A model generated the notes under the pieces. The model was not told the origin of the DNA and did no database searches. It saw nothing but the letters and a program-made list of their open reading frames with translations. This document shows positions 32,098-43,288 of a stretch of 64,000 nucleotides of DNA, piece by piece (position 1 is the first letter of the stretch; each line of letters begins with the position of its first letter). The translations under genes and the position numbers were made by a program. Source of the stretch: Cheiracanthium punctorium (lineage: Eukaryota > Arthropoda > Arachnida > Araneae > Cheiracanthiidae); contig JAWZYV010019925.1 in the NCBI GenBank assembly GCA_038373885.1, forward strand, positions 215,001 through 279,000. The letters run 5' to 3'.

Positions 32098-33085
32098 TCT
32101 TATAAATAAAAATGAAATTCTGTTTGTCAATTTGTTGATTTGGGTAGTATACAATTCCACAAAAATGGACCTGTCACCCTGAAATTTTACACAGATATAT
32201 GTAAAATAATATAGAATAAATGATAGTCCACTTTAAAACTTTGAAAGTCCACCCGTTCCCGGAATTTAAGAGATTTTTTATGTTCTCCACGCAGAAAGCT
32301 TTACGTAATTGTAACTCCTGTAGTGAAAAAAGTGTGTGAAATAACCATCTTGGTTGCCATGTGTGGCGATTTTGCCGAATAAAATGTTTTAAATTCTTAA
32401 AGTGAAAATAAAAGAATAATAATGATTTTTTTAGTTTATATTTGTAAGGTTATTTTTTTAATTATAATATCGTGTGCGCATAAGAAATGAGAGCAGGAAT
32501 GAAATGTTTTATACGCAAAACAATGAGGATCGAAGATTTCCGAGACTAATATGTAAATTTTTTTAGTTTGGCGAAAAATAAAATGGCTGATAGGCCGATT
32601 TTTAGAAAGTGAGTTCTAGCGGTTTGCACAGTTTTAGGCTTTTTGGCGCAATTTACTGAGAGCTTAAGGGAATAGCATTTTTGAAAACAAGTGCAAAGGT
32701 TTTCTTAGAATACAGCATTAAATTTTAACTATCCGTGCAGAAATAATGCAGTTATTAGGGCATTTCAAGCGATGTAGCTTCAGAATTCTCGCCAATTGAG
32801 TACATTGATTTAACTTGGGGGAAATCCGCCAAATTTCAGAAAATTGAAATCTTCGCATTTAGTACATCGAGGTAACGATGAATAAAACATGTTATAGTTG
32901 ATAATTTAAAAAATGAGGCTGTATTAAGGGATTCCACTTTTCAAAAAAATGCCTGGCGGTCGAACCATTTCCCATTTTTATTGCTGCTAAGTCAATGCTT
33001 CGAATGATTCCCTGAAAAAACTCTTGCAAAATGGCGTATGTTGGCACTTTGGCGAGGCTTAGATTTGAAACTGGATTTTACTTGA
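32098..33085 (+). mobile_element. Helitron-like unit, copy B (uninterrupted)
   Basis: Starts A|TCTTATAAATAAAAATG. It is a continuous counterpart of copy A, with an AT-rich middle and an end at about 33085 (CTTAGATTTGAAACTGGATTT), also present at 31240-31262 in copy A. No open reading frame; non-autonomous or truncated. Confidence 0.7.
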
Positions 33086-33109
33086 GACTGGTATATATAA
33101 TAAGACTGG

Positions 33110-34160
33110 TTATAGATAAAAATGAATGTTGGTATGTATGTAGGAGGTTGAAAAACTCAGCACCGTTTCACCGATCTCCATGAAATTTGGTTCACCTAAG
33201 TCTTTTATCATCGAGAAGGTTTTTATGCTATCCGTTTTCCTCTAACTTGCCACTAGGTGGCGCAGCAGAACGTCGAATTCTATTCCGTTTAGCCGTTTGC
33301 TATGCGAATATCGTCCAGCCAATTTCGATGAAATTTGGTACACGCGGATATTAGAACACGGAGAATATTTTTCACTATCCATTTGCTGTAACTTACCGCT
33401 AAATAGCGCTGCAACGCATCAACTTCTATACCGTTCGACCGATCGGCATAAAATTTTTTATACTTACACATTTGAGCACGAAGAATATATTCTAACTGTG
33501 TTACTTTTGATGTTACTCACCACTAGATGGCACTGCAATGCATTATTATTTTAACTCGCCACTAGATGACGCTGCAGCAGGCCAAATTTTTGACCATTCA
33601 AATGGTGGCTATGAAAATCAGTACACATAGCTATTTGAACAATGAGAATATTTTGGCGTTATCCATTTGCTATAACTTGCCACATGACGGCGCTGTAGCA
33701 AATCATTACTTTAATTACCACTAGATGGCCCTGCAGTGTATCACTTCTTGACTGTGCGAATGATCGCTATGAAAATAGGTATACATAGATATTTGAACAC
33801 GGGGAAGAGTTTGGCACGATCTATTTTCCTATAACTTGACACTAGATGTCGCGTCAACACATGAACTTCAGGACTATTCAGCCGATCGTCATGAAAATTC
33901 GTATACATCGATATCTGAATGCGAAGAATATTTTCGCCGTATCCGTTTTGCTAAAACTCGCCACTAGATTGCGCTACGCCGCATCGCCTTCTGCACCATA
34001 AAAACGATTGCCTTGAAATTCAGTATGCATGATTATTGAACACAATATAACGCGATATGCATTTTGCTATATCTCTTTATTACAATAATTAGTAATCACA
34101 ACAAATATTAATGTCAAAAAGTCCATTCATTCCCGTGCGAAGAACGGGTACTTCAGCTAG
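33110..34160 (+). mobile_element. Helitron with classic 3' end and internal degenerate tandem repeats
   Basis: The 3' end is CCCGT-gcgaaga-ACGGG (34132-34148), then 12 bases ending in CTAG (34157-34160) followed by T, a textbook Helitron terminus. The 5' end is probably near 33110 (TTATAGATAAAAATGAATG), where T-T stands in place of the usual T-C. Between them are about eight degenerate units of about 105-115 bp, each with a block like 'gat..caTGAAATTTGGTACAC', 'GAA.ATTTT' and 'AACTTGCCACTAGATGGCGC'. No protein is encoded, so it is non-autonomous. Confidence 0.8.
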
Positions 34161-34480
34161 TAAAAAATATTTTAAAATGAAGTATCATTACGGTACTTTT
34201 ATAACCAGATTCCAAAATCTTCCTTTGCCTTACCACCCTCGCTGTTTAATATGTGTTGCAAATCACCATCACCAACAGTGTGCTATTTATCTGTAAATGC
34301 ATCAGTTCATATTTTACTATAGTTAAACACACAGTTTCGAAAAATATTTTTTTTTCTTTTAGTGATTTTTATATAGAATGCTAAAAGAAAAGAATGAGTA
34401 AGGAAATCTTCATATTTAGCGATTTTTTATTCATGCTTGAAGGTTAAAAATACATATAAATGGTAGAATTAGTATATGTA
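34161..34480. other. AT-rich spacer 3' of the hAT fragment
   Basis: No coding region seen. It may contain the 3' terminal region of the hAT element whose transposase remnant follows, but I could not find a terminal inverted repeat matching 35691. Confidence 0.4.
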
Positions 34481-35536
34481 TTATTTAATTTTAATAATGG
34501 CTTTTCGTGCCTTTTTACTTGCCAAATTTCGTATATCATCATCAAAATTATTAGTTCTGGCATTGTCAGATTCGATGTTTAGTCTTGCTAAGTCTACAAG
34601 TCGTTCTTGAGACATGGTTGATCTTAGGAATTTTTTTATGAGTTTCAATTTGCTGAATGGTCGTTCAGCAGAAGCTACCATTGCTGGAATTGTTAAAAAT
34701 ACCCTAAGGGCAATGCAAACATTTGGAAATAGATCGTTCAGTTTATATTCTGTTAGTATGTTCAATAAATCCAGAGGCTTTAATTGATTAATTCCAAAAT
34801 TAGCTTTGTGGACGGATGGTAAGTGAATTATTTCTGAAAGAAAATCTACACTATTCAGGTGATCTTGGTACTGTACCGATAGAAATAATGCCTTTTCTTT
34901 CAAACTGCTATTGGGTATTGTTAAATACTGCCATAATATTTCAAATTTACTTGACAAGTTTTTGACAGCATCAAATCGTACAGTTAGTCCCCCTATGACA
35001 CTATTTACCAAAGGATAAAATACGTAAATTTTAAAATATTTTTCTTCATTATCTAACTGTTTATCAGTTTCTTCACTATCCAGATGATGCAGCTTTTGTT
35101 TTTTGCTTCTCTCATCATATCCACGGGAAAATGTTTTCTCGATCTCCATATTTAGTAGCGTAGCCAGAAAAAAATTTTAGGGGGGGGGGGTTAGGCACTG
35201 ATGTAACGGATAATCTACATTATGGATCGCATTCTTCATGTCAATAATAGAACTCTGCTAAATTTTAGGGGGGGGGGTTCTGACACCCAACCCCCCCCTC
35301 GCTACGCCACTGTTTAAAACTACAGTTTTAGCTTCAGACCAGACTGAATTCCAATCATTTCGAAGTGTTTTCAGATCGGGGAGCAATGCTCTTATATTTT
35401 CAGCTTCGACATCAATTGTTATATTTCTGACTTGGATGACTTTATTGCACATATCGATTCGAAGCAACATTTTGAACCACTCAGCTGACATTAACACACA
35501 CACGAAAGATGACATATACCATATACCAAAATACAT
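34481..35536 (-). pseudogene. hAT transposase, ZMYM1-like C-terminal half, split by a MITE
   Basis: Two minus-strand parts belong together. The upstream part (35536 to about 35316) contains LLRIDMCNKVIQ and LKTLRNDWNSVWSEAKTV; the downstream part (35149 to 34481) runs through KYFKIYVFYPLVNSV, LLNILTEYKLNDLFPNVCIA and ASAERPFSKLKLIKKFLRST to a natural stop. The ASAERPFSKLK motif is the hallmark of the hAT family C-terminal dimerisation domain. The sequence between them is a small G/C-rich insertion; skipping it and one copy of a shared TTT keeps the frame open. A stop codon lies four codons upstream of 35536, and the N-terminal BED/TTF finger and most of the RNase-H-like catalytic core are absent. 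A dead transposon remnant with no host role implied. Confidence 0.85.
35154..35312. mobile_element. G-rich MITE inserted in the hAT transposase frame
   Basis: Termini AGTAGCGTAGCCAG and TCGCTACGCCACTG are inverted and match the CAGNGGCGTAGCCA family. The transposase frame reads continuously when this segment and one TTT (35151-35153 or 35313-35315) are left out. I see no 8-bp target duplication, unlike the sibling elements, so one end may have been altered after insertion. Confidence 0.75.
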
Positions 35537-35599
35537 TACTTTATACTATATGCAAGTATAAATTTGAATGTCCGTGTATTGATGAAATTTTCGTTTTAA

Positions 35600-35691
35600 C
35601 CCCTTTGAAAACTTTTCTAGCTGCATGCGTGAGGGAGGGGACGCAATTTTGTATTTTGCACCACTTAGAAAAATAGCTAGGACCGGCACTG
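35600..35691. mobile_element. hAT-type terminus facing the transposase remnant
   Basis: Ends with ATAGCTAGGACCGGCACTG at 35691. Read on the minus strand this starts CAGTGCCGGTCCTAGC, followed by a G-poor stretch and GCGTCCCCTCC, the typical arrangement of a hAT 5' end. It lies upstream of the minus-strand transposase and could be its 5' terminus. The partner end was not found. Confidence 0.5.
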
Positions 35692-37691
35692 CGTTGGGTT
35701 GTGATTTTTTAAAGTAATTTTTTTAAAAGTAAAGATGTAGAAATGATATTTGTAGTGCATTTTGAAAAATTCACGGGCCCCCCCTCTAGTTCGACGGGCC
35801 CCGGGGCAGTGCCCCGGCTGCCCCCCCCCCTCTCGCTGTAGTAATTTTGCTGAACGTAGCATAATAAAGGTATATGAATACACACTGAAAAAAAAAATAT
35901 TGCAGCTCAGTGAGGGTAAACGTAACGCCAGCACGTTGTTATGTAGACTGTGCCAGTTTGCTACAATATTCTTCGTGATTGGCTTATCAACGTCATTACG
36001 TCATGTTTGTGAGTGGATTTACAACACACAGTGCTTGTACTATTTTAAAGACATATCTGTGGTAAAAATTACAGGTATTTCTTACAGTGCATTTAAACAA
36101 TTTCCTCTTAACTGAAAATTTGCTAATAAAAAATAAGTATCAGTTATTTAATACAGATTTATATAAATCCCTCGTAGTTTCGTAATATTTGCTGTTTCAA
36201 ACAATTTTTAATTTAAAAGTATGTGCTGGGTTTTGCTCTCTTTTGACGCCACAGGAAAAAGTTATTCGGTATTTCTCACATCCTTTTATCTTTTAAACAA
36301 ATTAGCGTTCGGGATTATTTTAAAGACGTCATTTTCATGCATGTTTCTTCTACCCACACTTCGTTCCCTAAAATGGCCAACTCAAACAATTTTGCAGTTC
36401 ATCACTATAACCGTTTCTTAAAAAATCATTACTAAATAATGTTTGATAACTAAACTTATTTATGTAAACTATAATATGCTGTCATTATGTGACATCCAGA
36501 AGAGAGAGGTGGGAGCAAAACAGCACACTTGCAAAGGGAGCGACCGTATTTGCACACTACGTCTCTGTTCAGCTGAGTATTCAATAACATCAGGAACTGA
36601 TTTCGGGCAGGGCATTCAATACAAGCGCCTGGGCCCCCAAGAAAAAAAGGGGGGGGGGGCAAATTATCCTTTAAATTTAAGAATTTGAAAATCTTTATTT
36701 TAATTTAAAATAAGAGCCAGAGGAAAGAATTTTATGAAAAATAATAGTAATAATAATTACTCTGTTATTATTTCATAGCTTTGGCATTATATCCAGACCT
36801 TTCTTTTTATCTAAACGATATAGTCTCATGCAATTACATTCAGCACGAACTTAACATTATAGCTTATGTAGTTATGCATGCTTATCGCAAGGAGACCATA
36901 TAGAAATCGGAACAGATAAAAAGAAATAGCTTCCTTAGATGAATGAAGTAATGATCTAAGTATATAACTTACAAATAAATATTCTGAATAAGCATTAGGA
37001 AAATAAAGACAAAAATATTGTTTAACATGTTACTGAAAAATAATTAATGAAATTAATGACTGAAAAGTAAATAATATAATTGAAATATTATTATCCTACA
37101 TAATAATATTATTATTATCGAAGTATTGCATTCCTTTTTGCATCTTGATTAAATAAACCATTTTTATGAGGGACCCCCAAATGAAGGTTTTGCCCTGCCC
37201 TCCCCCCCATCTCTGCAAATCAGTCCCTGAATAATATAGTACAGTACACAGTCATGAAAACATTAATTTCGTATCAATCGACGCATATTTACAGCGGTTA
37301 TGACTGATACACAGACAAACCAAGCCAACTTTGCTGGGAGGCGTTAAAAATACTAACAGAGGGTAAAAAACTCAGGTAAACTCCTCAGATAGAACTTTTC
37401 TAAGGGTGCCTGGAGAAATTGAAAGAGAAACTGGCAAAAACCGCCGGGGGATTTCCTTGACACATTTTGATGCTCCCCATTCCTGCCGCTGAGTTTAGTT
37501 GTACATGATAGCGGAAGGGTTAGATTCCCGGTGGTACAGAACCTATTCTTCTTTCCGTTGGGGTAGCAATGACCCATATTTTTACGAAATCTACCGCATC
37601 CTCTGTTTTCCGCGCTCTGGTACATATTCGTCTACACGTCACAGAGTGAAAACATATATAGGCAGTACTGAAAATGCAAGTACGTTTGATA
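35692..37691. other. Gene-free interval with MITE fragments
   Basis: G/C-rich patches at 35775-35835 (CGGGCCCCGGGGCAGTGCCCCGG) and 36632-36660, and a C-rich patch at 37166-37212, are probably truncated or unpaired MITE ends. No complete pair of termini or exon was recognised. Confidence 0.45.
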
Positions 37692-37693
37692 TA

Positions 37694-38337
37694 CAGTAAA
37701 GCACCGTTTATACGTTTCTCATTTATGCGGCTTTTACATTTACACATCAGATACTTCGTTTATACGACGCACAGTATCAGTTGTAAGTCGTTTTTCAGCG
37801 TCCTAAATTTCGAAAATTTTCTGTCTCACTCTTTAAAATCCTATTTAAGGGAGGTATCGCTTAATTATCAGGTGCTAATTTAAGCGATGATAAAGAATAA
37901 TGCGAAGGAAGTTACTTTACCTTCCTTTAAAGAAGCAATCGACTAAATTGAAAACCACAGACATTATTTTGTTTTTCAAAATACGAGTGATAAAACATCC
38001 CATGAACTTAAGCTGTAATGCTGTAATTACACTCAATGAAAATCAGCACATCAGTCGACTATGAAAGATTTTTTTAATTCAATGCCTGCTTGAACATATG
38101 TCCCAAAATAATTACATTAGTACTAAATACTAAAGCTGTGCAGTACACAAAATGAATTTCATTCACTGTTAAGATAAATGTTTCATTTTAAAATTCAGCT
38201 GTTTTCAGTGTGAAAACTGTGAAATAATTTACTAATTATTAATTATTTATGAAGTGATATGTCATTCATACGTCTTTCCATTTATGTGTCGTTTTTCGTC
38301 GACCCTTTGAAAGACCTATAAACGGTGCTCTTTACTG
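37694..38337. mobile_element. pogo/mariner-like MITE, 644 bp
   Basis: Termini CAGTAAAGCACCGTTTATAC and TATAAACGGTGCTCTTTACTG are inverted repeats with a 2-base offset. TA precedes the left end (37692-37693), while TG follows the right end, a likely mutated TA. CGTTTATACGACGC and CATTTATGTGTCG repeats form subterminal copies. No transposase frame. Confidence 0.8.
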
Positions 38338-38339
38338 TG

Positions 38340-40699
38340 CATAATTTTTTTAAATATCGTACATGCGTTAGTTGGCGACAGTAATTCGTTCCGGAATTGC
38401 AGTCGTCATCCAAAGAGCTATTTCCGGTAAGAGTTAATCCAAAATCAAATTATTTGTTTTACGGTTGTCAATATAGAGACATTGATCTTTATTATATATC
38501 TGCGCATGTGTTAAAAGTATAACCAATATAATACATGGGATGGGATCCACGAGGTTCTCTATACTCTTTCTGATTATCATCAACATATAACTTATAAAAT
38601 CATTTTTATAAAATTTGTAAAACCTGAACTCATATCCAATAATCTTCCAGGAATCCTTCTGAAGGATTTTGAATAAACAGCATTGAAATAATCATTATAA
38701 CAGATAATACATGACAACATCAAAACAGATAATACATGATCAGAACGAACAATTCTGTGTCATCTTATAAAATTAAAAAAGTTAATATATTCTCCCGTTA
38801 ATAATAACATTTTTTACATGTTAACTTTTAGCCATAATACAAGTTTAAAAAATTCGTGATAAAACTGAAATATTTTATAAAACAAGTGACTATAATTTAT
38901 TTATATTACTTACAAAAAATAGTCAATTTATTTAAAAAACAACAATTATTAAATGACTTTAATAAAAATAAATTGGAATGTAAACAGTTTTTAATCAACA
39001 GCATTAACTTCAAGGTCACTTCTGCGCAACGCTAAACTCCAGAGGAATGTTCAAAAACCACTACAGTGTAGCAATGCAAGAAACAAAAGGCCAATCTTCG
39101 AAACTAAAATTTGCAGCAATGGGAGCAAATAAGTGAATCCAGTAGAATATCGGGAACATTCAGAAAGATATCGGCACAATAAAGTGAATTCTTTTCCACT
39201 TTTTTGAGTTTTTCTACTTATTTCTCTTGTTTGTTCCGAAACGAGGCGTAGGGAGATAACAATGACCGTTATTTTATGAAATCTCTGGTTGCATCAATAC
39301 ATACAATGGGCGGCCATATGAATGGGCAGGGAGGGGCTAGGGCTCCCTAGCTCCCATATTATCGTTTTGATTTACGTACTGATTTGACGTAGAAGTGGTT
39401 CAACACTAAAGGCCAGGGTCCACTCACGTGCGTTTCAGTATGCTAGAATGGGAACTCTATGTATTTTTCAGTATCTGGAAGACTGATTGCGGAGAAAAGT
39501 TCCCCCATTGTATGCTTGGCGTGTGCTTTTGTGGTTTCACGCGTTATCCTTTGACGGCGAATCCCGACGGGTCATTAAAAGCCAATAAATTCTTCGCCCC
39601 TGCACTGTATCCCCCTTGTAATCTAGTTTAACTGTTTCCTTGTTTGTAGCTAAAAATTTTTAAAACTTTGTTTACACTTGAGCTAGCAATAAGTAGAAAA
39701 CTTTCTGAAATTCCGAACTGAAATAAAATAAAACAGAAAACATCATAAAAGGACAGCGAAGAGCTTCAAAAAATATCCATTTCAACCTATCACTATTTTT
39801 CCGTGTAGAATCGTATTGTTTGCAGCCGTTCTGCGCTATTAAAACGAACGATACACTGCTTCTCAATTTTCTGTTTTGATAATACTGCTACTTTTCTGTT
39901 TCAGTTTTCCATGAAACTACTTGTAGAAAGCAGATTTAATTCAGTTGATGATAGAATTATATTTTTAGTACACACACACAAATAAGAATATATACATATA
40001 ATAAAATTATTCATTCGGAACTGAACCGAAAACCGATATTTTGGGCGGAACGAATAAAATTAGGGTTCGAAGCCCTGGCAAAAAATACTGGATTGAAAAA
40101 TGATAAAAATAAAGACTATAATAAGAAATTTTAAAAAAAATGGATTAATTAACCGAATATTAGAAACCAAGGGAGAATCCGGATGAGATAACGGCAAAAA
40201 TATCGTCCGTGAGCACACTAAAAATGTGCGAACGAAGTGATATCAGCAGCGTCTTGCTCCTGCCGCAACTCTGCCGCTTCTTTTCTGAGAGAGCGGTTCA
40301 GATGGCCATTTGGCCGATCGCACGTGCGAAAGACGAAATACTATGCTGTAGTAACCTACGATACAGTGCGTTAGCTGTAATAAGCAATATTCAATAATAG
40401 AGGGGGGGGCGGAGAATAAAACCCACTTTCTAAATTCACAAAAATCTAGAAATGTACTTACTATTTTCTTAAATTTAATTTGTTAATTTTTAATAGTTTA
40501 ATAGTTTATGTGATTATTTTTTAGTTTTTCCTCTGGGGGTTCACGTGCTCATGTGCTCAAATGGAGGAGCCGCCACTGCCCCATAGAGAACATCTAGGAG
40601 ATCAACAAGCAGGCAATCACCAAAGAGCCAGAGCCCGATCAAGACAACTATGAGCCCTGGGCAGAAGAAAAAGATTCGTATATTCTGAAAAGTTTTAAA
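38340..40699. other. Gene-free interval
   Basis: Mostly AT-rich sequence. A diverged inverted relative of 3230-3330 lies at about 39495-39600. A MITE end GGAGCCGCCACTG is at 40568-40580, with a G run (40402-40409) upstream; its partner end was not resolved. Confidence 0.45.
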
Positions 40700-40701
40700 T
40701 A

Positions 40702-41398
40702 CTGTATTTACCCGCGTATAAGTCGACCCCCACTTTCTTGATAAAAAAATTTGAATTTTTTAAAATCCTGGGTATAAGTCGATCCACCACTTTCCCGATC
40801 AAGAAACTTTAATTTTTTTAAATGCGTTTATTCAAAATCATCTGTAAAAAAAGAAAGTACTAAATATACAATAATAAAGATAATAACAATACAAAAGTAG
40901 TATACAAAATTAAACTGATAATAATGAATAATAATAATATGACATTACTGATAGTATGATATGGCAAAATACTAATATACAAATTTAGACTGATTCAAGA
41001 TCCGATTCAATATCGAACTCAAACAATTTTAAAAATTCCTTCGTCGTCATTGGGTTAGGATCCCTTAGAAAGACCTCCACGGGGGGGCGGGGGCACCCTA
41101 CCCTTCGGCCTAGAGTCCTCGCATAGCTAATTAGCCGTAATCCAACAAGAACAACAACATGATATACGTTTTCAATCTTTGTATCGCTACATTCTTCCTG
41201 GTATGAAAATCAACCTGAAAAGACGTCATTGTGTTATGGAATGCAGAAAGATAACATTTGTCTTATAAAAAGGCATTTTTGACTTCTGATTTAAAAAAAA
41301 AAAAAAATTAAAAATTAAGGACCCTCGTATGTCGACCCCCCAACTTTGAAGCCTCTTTTTTGTCCAAAATTTCACGACTTGTGCGCGGGTAAATACGG
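40702..41398. mobile_element. mariner/pogo-like MITE with CCCGCGTATAAGTCGAC terminus, 697 bp
   Basis: TA at 40700-40701 and 41399-41400. The left end CTGTATTTACCCGCGTATAA and right end CTTGTGCGCGGGTAAATACGG are imperfect inverted repeats. Subterminal copies of GGGTATAAGTCGATCC and ACCCTCGTATGTCGACC occur inside both ends. A G/C-rich patch at 41079-41115 may be a smaller nested insertion. No transposase. Confidence 0.82.
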
Positions 41399-41400
41399 TA

Positions 41401-42540
41401 TCTTTCCCTTTCCAAACACATATTTTGTTTTAAGTAATCTGAAATAAATGAATATAAGTTACATGATGTCAATGAAACAGATAGTGAAACGTTACATCAA
41501 ATACTATATAACAGTTCCCAACATGAACGGAATACAATCACTTTTCATAAACAGTAATTTTTAAAAATATTTTTTAAAAATAACAACTAATTCTTTCAAC
41601 TAATTCAAAATTTTGCTGTTTTTTAAACATTAAAATTACTGTTTACAAAATGTAAATGGTTATTTTCTTACATGCTGGTATGCTATATCGACTATAGAGC
41701 ATTTCGAATAATTGAAAAGAAGTTTAAATTAATTTATAGAAATGTGAATTTAAATTAGTTTCATTTTTCATGTTTTATAATTAAAAAATATTTTGAAATA
41801 TTTTTCTCCCTTGTAATTTCATTCCAAAATTATTAAAAATGTAAATGTAAGATTTTTGGGCCCCCTAAAATCTGTGAGCCGTGGGCAGTTGTCCCTTTTG
41901 TCCTGCCGATAATATGGCACTACAATGAGCTGATCACCATACCAAGCGCACAGCCTCACTAAGGCAGGGGCAGGCGGCGCAGATGCCTCCAATCAAGGGG
42001 GCAAGTCCATAAATGTTCCTACTGCATTTTGTAGAAATGTTTTATTGTTCGACAAAATTTTCTTCTCTGCTTAAAGAATTCTCTAAAAGATGCTATTAAA
42101 CTACACTGAAAGAAAAAAAAAAAGTTTTACAAAACATTTTGAGTAAAAATAATGAATTTCTCGTCAATATAATCATGTTAGGATGGGCGGTACCAAAGGT
42201 CAGCCCTTTTTCAGGTGCAAAAAAGTTCGAAGCGTCCACAAGAGTAAAAAGCCCGGAGCTTCAGTAAGCTCCTGTACCAGACTTACTAATTTCTGTAAAA
42301 TGAATGGGTATATATGAGAGAATGGCGTCCTATACTGAACTTCAACAACATGCAAAAATATGTGAAGTGTGAATGAAAGCTGTAATTGCACCAAAGGTTG
42401 GCTCCAATAATACAAAAATTATTTTCGTACGATTTTCAATCAACAAAATGCTATTCTAACGCAGAAAATAAAATATATATACGTAATATGTTGCATTCAT
42501 AATATAAATAGAATCATAAACAAAAGATACCTACAAAACC
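41401..42540. other. No recognised gene
   Basis: AT-rich; short G/C-rich patch at 41943-42000. Nothing supportable seen. Confidence 0.4.
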
Positions 42541-42715
42541 TCCCAGACAGCATAGCAAACTTGCATCAAACTTGCAGCAAGCTTGATTTATCAAGTCAAT
42601 AAACTTGAATTAAGCTTGAAAATTTCAAGCGTATAAGCTTAATGCAAGCTTGAATCAATTGTTCTAGTTTGCACTCGCCCAGCTTGCATTAAGCTTCACA
42701 TAGCAAGCTTAAAAA

Positions 42716-42905
42716 TTTTTCCTAAATACACGGGGCACCCGTTGGCGAACTCGCCCCACATATTTTATTTTTCCACGTATTTCCCCCCTCTACGCTGAAA
42801 TTTCGTAGTTATTTTAATCCGTTTCCATCAAGCGTCCGCGGCTGGGATCGAGCTCGGTATCTATGGGTTGGGAAGCCAGCGTCCTAACCACTCGGCCAAC
42901 CTGAC
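42716..42905 (-). mobile_element. tRNA-derived SINE-like unit
   Basis: On the minus strand 42905-42834 (72 nt) reads like a degraded tRNA: GTCAGG start, an A-box-like TGGCCGAGTGGTTAGGACG, an anticodon-like CTTCCCAAC region, a B-box-like GAGCTCGATCCC and a GCGGAC end. The T stem does not pair properly, so it is not a functional tRNA. The sequence continues about 118 bp to a short A run at 42716, consistent with a small tRNA-derived SINE. The SINE label is inference. Confidence 0.5.
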
Positions 42906-43288
42906 TTGCGCTCAAATGACTAAAGTTTGAAATGACTGTTATCGTTATTACGCCGTTTTCTGGCGAGATCGATCAGTGGTCGATGTGTTGATCTGTTTCT
43001 TTTATTTTTCCATGGGATGAATCAAAATTAAAATAATGTTATGTGTGATTTAGAGACTCTACTAATAGGGAAATAAGCATAATATAAATTTAAAAGCAGC
43101 ACACGTTTTAAAACTTTCAATATCGCGACACTTATGTTGCGCAATACTGGCCAAAATCGAGACAAACGACTGATTTTGAAATCAATTTCATAGTATAATT
43201 GTATTTTATTTGGAAATATAGAATCTCTTTTTTTTTTTTTTAATTCTATGGTCAAGTATATTTATGACTGATGATAAATTATTTGTTA

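Noticed and set aside
42834..42905. Functional tRNA gene
   Set aside because: A-box-like and B-box-like parts are present, but the T stem and part of the acceptor stem do not pair; a SINE head or pseudogene is more likely.
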